A DNA stretch of 64,000 bases, taken from the NCBI GenBank assembly GCA_965194655.1, contig OZ239148.1:1984001-2048000 (forward strand), written 5' to 3'. The notes below the pieces were generated by a model. The model was given only the letters and a program-made list of their open reading frames with translations, ran no database searches and was not told the origin of the DNA. The stretch comes from Hahnella lacustris (GTDB lineage: Bacteria; Pseudomonadota; Gammaproteobacteria; Burkholderiales; Burkholderiaceae_A). Made by a program: the position numbers and the translations under genes. Of this stretch, positions 61,954 through 64,000 are shown piece by piece; position 1 is the stretch's first letter, and each line of letters begins with the position of its first letter.

Positions 61954-62973
61954 ATGAGCGCTGTCCAGTCTCTGCGCTTTGAGTGCGCACCCAAAGGAGA
62001 TGCGCAGGCACAGGCAGACTGGATAGACGGCCTGACGGACGCGTTGCTGGAGTTTGGGGCGCTCACCGTCTCGGTGGAAGACCCCTTTGCCGATCGCCCA
62101 GAGGAGGAACGCCCTCTCTTTGGCGAACCGGGTATGCCCCAGGACATGCAGGCCTGGCCGCTCTGCCGTGTGACCCTGCTCATCGACGCACATCTCGACC
62201 CTTCAACCTGGTGGAGGGATTGGCTTGATCAGGCTCCGAAAGCCTACAGTGATTGCCGCGGCTCCGCCATGGAGGCTCAAAGTGTGGAGGACTGTGACTG
62301 GGTGAGTCAGACACAGCGGCAGTTCGAGCCCATTCTTTTGGAACGGGTGGGGTGTCGTGCGCTCTGGGTGGGCCCCAATTGGCACGAACCTCCCGAACGC
62401 CTCCAGGCATCGGATGCGGTCATTCTTCGAATCGACCCAGGAATGGCCTTCGGCACCGGTGGCCATGCCACCACGCAGCTCTGCCTGCAGGCCATTCAGG
62501 CGATCGACGCGACCGGGCCGCTCGGCGCCGTCATGGATTACGGCTGTGGCTCTGGAGTGTTGGGTATTGCAGCCGCTCGGCTTTCAGCATCTCACGTCAC
62601 TGCGATTGACATTGACCCCGTAGCCGTCGAAGTGGCCCGCGCAAACGCCATGCACAATGGACTGGGTGAAGAAATCCTCTGCGGTCTGCCGGACCGCTTG
62701 TCAGGGCAGGTGTATGACCTCGTGGTCGCCAACATCTTGGCCCAGCCCCTCAAGCTTTTAGCCCCCCTGCTCTGGGGCCTCGTCAAGCCAGGTGGTGGGC
62801 TCATTCTGTCAGGTCTGTTGGTTCGGCAACAGGACGAGCTCACTGAAGCCTATGCCCAGGCCGCACCTCACCGCCCAAGGCTGAAGGCCTTGGCCAGCCA
62901 TGAGGGCTGGCTGTGCCTTGGGGTCTGGCCCGATCGAAACCCTTCCCCCACCTTTCTCGGAACCTCGTCATGA
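61954..62973 (+). CDS. prmA: Ribosomal protein L11 methyltransferase
   Basis: SAM-dependent trimethylation of ribosomal protein uL11. It has 339 residues from the ATG at 61954. The N-terminal substrate domain is followed by the catalytic domain with DPGMAFGTGGHATTQLCL, VMDYGCGSGVLGIAAARL, and VVANILAQPL. accC precedes by 10 bp; the stop overlaps the next gene by 4 bp. Confidence 0.96.
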   Translation: MSAVQSLRFECAPKGDAQAQADWIDGLTDALLEFGALTVSVEDPFADRPEEERPLFGEPGMPQDMQAWPLCRVTLLIDAHLDPSTWWRDWLDQAPKAYSDCRGSAMEAQSVEDCDWVSQTQRQFEPILLERVGCRALWVGPNWHEPPERLQASDAVILRIDPGMAFGTGGHATTQLCLQAIQAIDATGPLGAVMDYGCGSGVLGIAAARLSASHVTAIDIDPVAVEVARANAMHNGLGEEILCGLPDRLSGQVYDLVVANILAQPLKLLAPLLWGLVKPGGGLILSGLLVRQQDELTEAYAQAAPHRPRLKALASHEGWLCLGVWPDRNPSPTFLGTSS

Positions 62974-63920
62974 CCATTCAGATCAGCGGCAGCATCGCCT
63001 TTGACACCATCATGGTGTTCGAAGGCGAGTTCAAATCCCACATCCTTCCTGAACAGGTCCATATGCTGAATGTGGCCTTCCTGGTCCCGAAGATGCGCCA
63101 AGAGTTTGGTGGGTGCGCCGCGAACATTGGCTACAGCCTTGCCCAACTCGGGAGTGACGTTCGCCTTTTAGGGGCGGTGGGGCATGACGGCCACGGCTAC
63201 TTGGACCGGCTCCGCGCTCAGTCGATCGACGTCTCAGGCGTGGTGATGCGTGAGGACTGCTTTACCCCACAGGCCTTCATCACGACAGATCTAGCCGACA
63301 ACCAGATCACAGCCTTTCACCCAGGCGCGATGGCGTACGCCCATGAGAGCCTTCCCAACGCCGCCCCTGGACTTGGGATTGTCTCGCCCAATGGCCGAGA
63401 TGCCATGATCTCGCACGCACACGCCTTCGCTCAGCACGGCATCCCATTTGTTTTCGACCCTGGCCAGGCGATGCCCATCTTCGATGGGGCAACGCTCATT
63501 TCTCTGACAGAACAGGCCAGTTGGCTCACGCTCAACAGCTATGAGTCCGAGCTCATGACCAAGTCGACTGGATTGAGTATTGAGGCGCTTGTGCGTCGGC
63601 TCAAGCCCCATCCACAGGGCGGCGTCATCGTGACCCAGGGCAGCCAAGGCGTGCATCTCTATACGCAAGACGGAATGATCGAGCAGTCGGCCCTCAACGT
63701 GACGAAGGCGGTCGATCCAACGGGATGCGGAGACGCCTTTCGGGCCGGCCTCCTACATGGCCTCGAGAAAGGCCTGAGCCTCGCGGCTGCTTCAGAGATT
63801 GGGATCATCCTAGGGGGTCTCAAGGTGCAGTGTCGGGGCGGACAAAACCATGATGCAAGACCAGAGGTCGTACGTGCCGCCTGGGCGAGCCATCAACCCA
63901 GTCGAGCCTGCCCCATTTAG
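62970..63920 (+). CDS. PfkB-family sugar or nucleoside kinase
   Basis: Ribokinase-like protein of 316 residues. PfkB signature 1 is GGCAANIGYSLAQLG; the second, with the catalytic Asp, is DPTGCGDAFRAGLLHGL. Its general shape resembles adenosine kinase-like members, but the substrate cannot be called from sequence. It overlaps prmA by 4 bp and its stop overlaps the next convergent gene by 4 bp. Confidence 0.9.
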   Translation: MTIQISGSIAFDTIMVFEGEFKSHILPEQVHMLNVAFLVPKMRQEFGGCAANIGYSLAQLGSDVRLLGAVGHDGHGYLDRLRAQSIDVSGVVMREDCFTPQAFITTDLADNQITAFHPGAMAYAHESLPNAAPGLGIVSPNGRDAMISHAHAFAQHGIPFVFDPGQAMPIFDGATLISLTEQASWLTLNSYESELMTKSTGLSIEALVRRLKPHPQGGVIVTQGSQGVHLYTQDGMIEQSALNVTKAVDPTGCGDAFRAGLLHGLEKGLSLAAASEIGIILGGLKVQCRGGQNHDARPEVVRAAWASHQPSRACPI

Positions 63921-64000
63921 GGCAACACCCATCTCATCAGCTGTGCATTGAGTGGCGCGTGGAATGCCAGCAAGACCTGGATGAGAATCAAGAGGGCCAA
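63917..64000 (-). CDS. C-terminal end of a membrane protein (cut by window edge)
   Basis: The minus strand is open from base 64000 to a TAA at 63917-63919 and encodes 27 residues, LALLILIQVLLAFHAPLNAQ followed by LMRWVLP. One hydrophobic segment and a short polar end are visible. The stop overlaps the kinase stop by 4 bp, like the other convergent pairs in this window. No family can be named. Confidence 0.45.
   Translation of the reverse strand: MALLILIQVLLAFHAPLNAQLMRWVLP

Overview
The window reads as a compact, GC-rich betaproteobacterial chromosome segment, most like Burkholderiales. The evidence is an RpoD N-terminus carrying an Ala/Lys/Pro-rich tail, the order rpsU-yqeY-dnaG-rpoD, the glyA-nrdR-ribD-ribE-ribBX-ribH-nusB-thiL-pgpA run, the yhdP-nitrilase-tldD run, glcDEF beside a PduO-type adenosyltransferase, and the set unknown protein-tlpA-aroQ-accB-accC-prmA opposite mpl. 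The genus cannot be fixed from this alone. I see no rRNA, tRNA, CRISPR, IS element, prophage or integron. Almost everything is housekeeping, and I found no dedicated defence or secondary-metabolism system.

Layout. 1-3249 (-): the macromolecular synthesis operon rpsU-yqeY-dnaG-rpoD, with rpoD cut by the window edge. 3317-4402 (+): tsaD. 4266-5920 (-): xerD-plsY. 5924-10499 (+): tsaE/amiC in one open frame, mutL, miaA. 10466-11551 (-): purM. 11565-16490 (+): hda, a HAD phosphatase, pcnB, folK, a deoxynucleoside kinase, panC. 16499-21026 (-): recA-recX, then sucC-sucD-terC and a possible 34-residue membrane peptide. 21097-31096 (-): a 12-gene run tyrS-ctaA-glyA-nrdR-ribD-ribE-ribBX-ribH-nusB-thiL-pgpA-cinA with no internal gap above about 21 bp. 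31116-33532 (+): an M23 peptidase and anmK. 33529-37443 (-): glcDEF. 37491-38075 (+): cobalamin adenosyltransferase. 38072-45024 (-): yhdP, nitrilase, tldD and a DAHP synthase. 45061-47781 (+): glnE. 47748-48762 (-): azlCD. 48823-50809 (+): ilvE, a zinc-finger protein, purU. 50778-52421 (-): a BepA-like protease. 52377-52862 (+): moaC. 52859-58506 (-): mpl, RNB ribonuclease/aroE in one open frame, mgtE. 58530-63920 (+): unknown protein, tlpA, aroQ, accB, accC, prmA, a PfkB kinase. 63917-64000 (-): tail of a membrane protein.

Functions represented include replication and its control (dnaG, hda, recA, mutL, xerD), tRNA modification (tsaD, tsaE, miaA), cofactors (riboflavin, folate, pantothenate, thiamine, molybdopterin), envelope upkeep (amiC, M23 peptidase, anmK, mpl, yhdP, BepA-like, plsY, pgpA), glycolate oxidation, central and aromatic metabolism, and nitrogen control (glnE).

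The most distinctive property is compaction. Eight of nine convergent gene pairs overlap at their 3' ends, by 4 to 137 bp, and several divergent pairs start within 0-25 bp of each other or overlap. Two adjacent gene pairs (tsaE/amiC and RNB/aroE) have lost the stop codon between them. No stretch without a gene exceeds 100 bp; the longest is 19386-19479, which holds only the sucC leader. The recA promoter, with a LexA box filling its spacer, is the clearest regulatory site.
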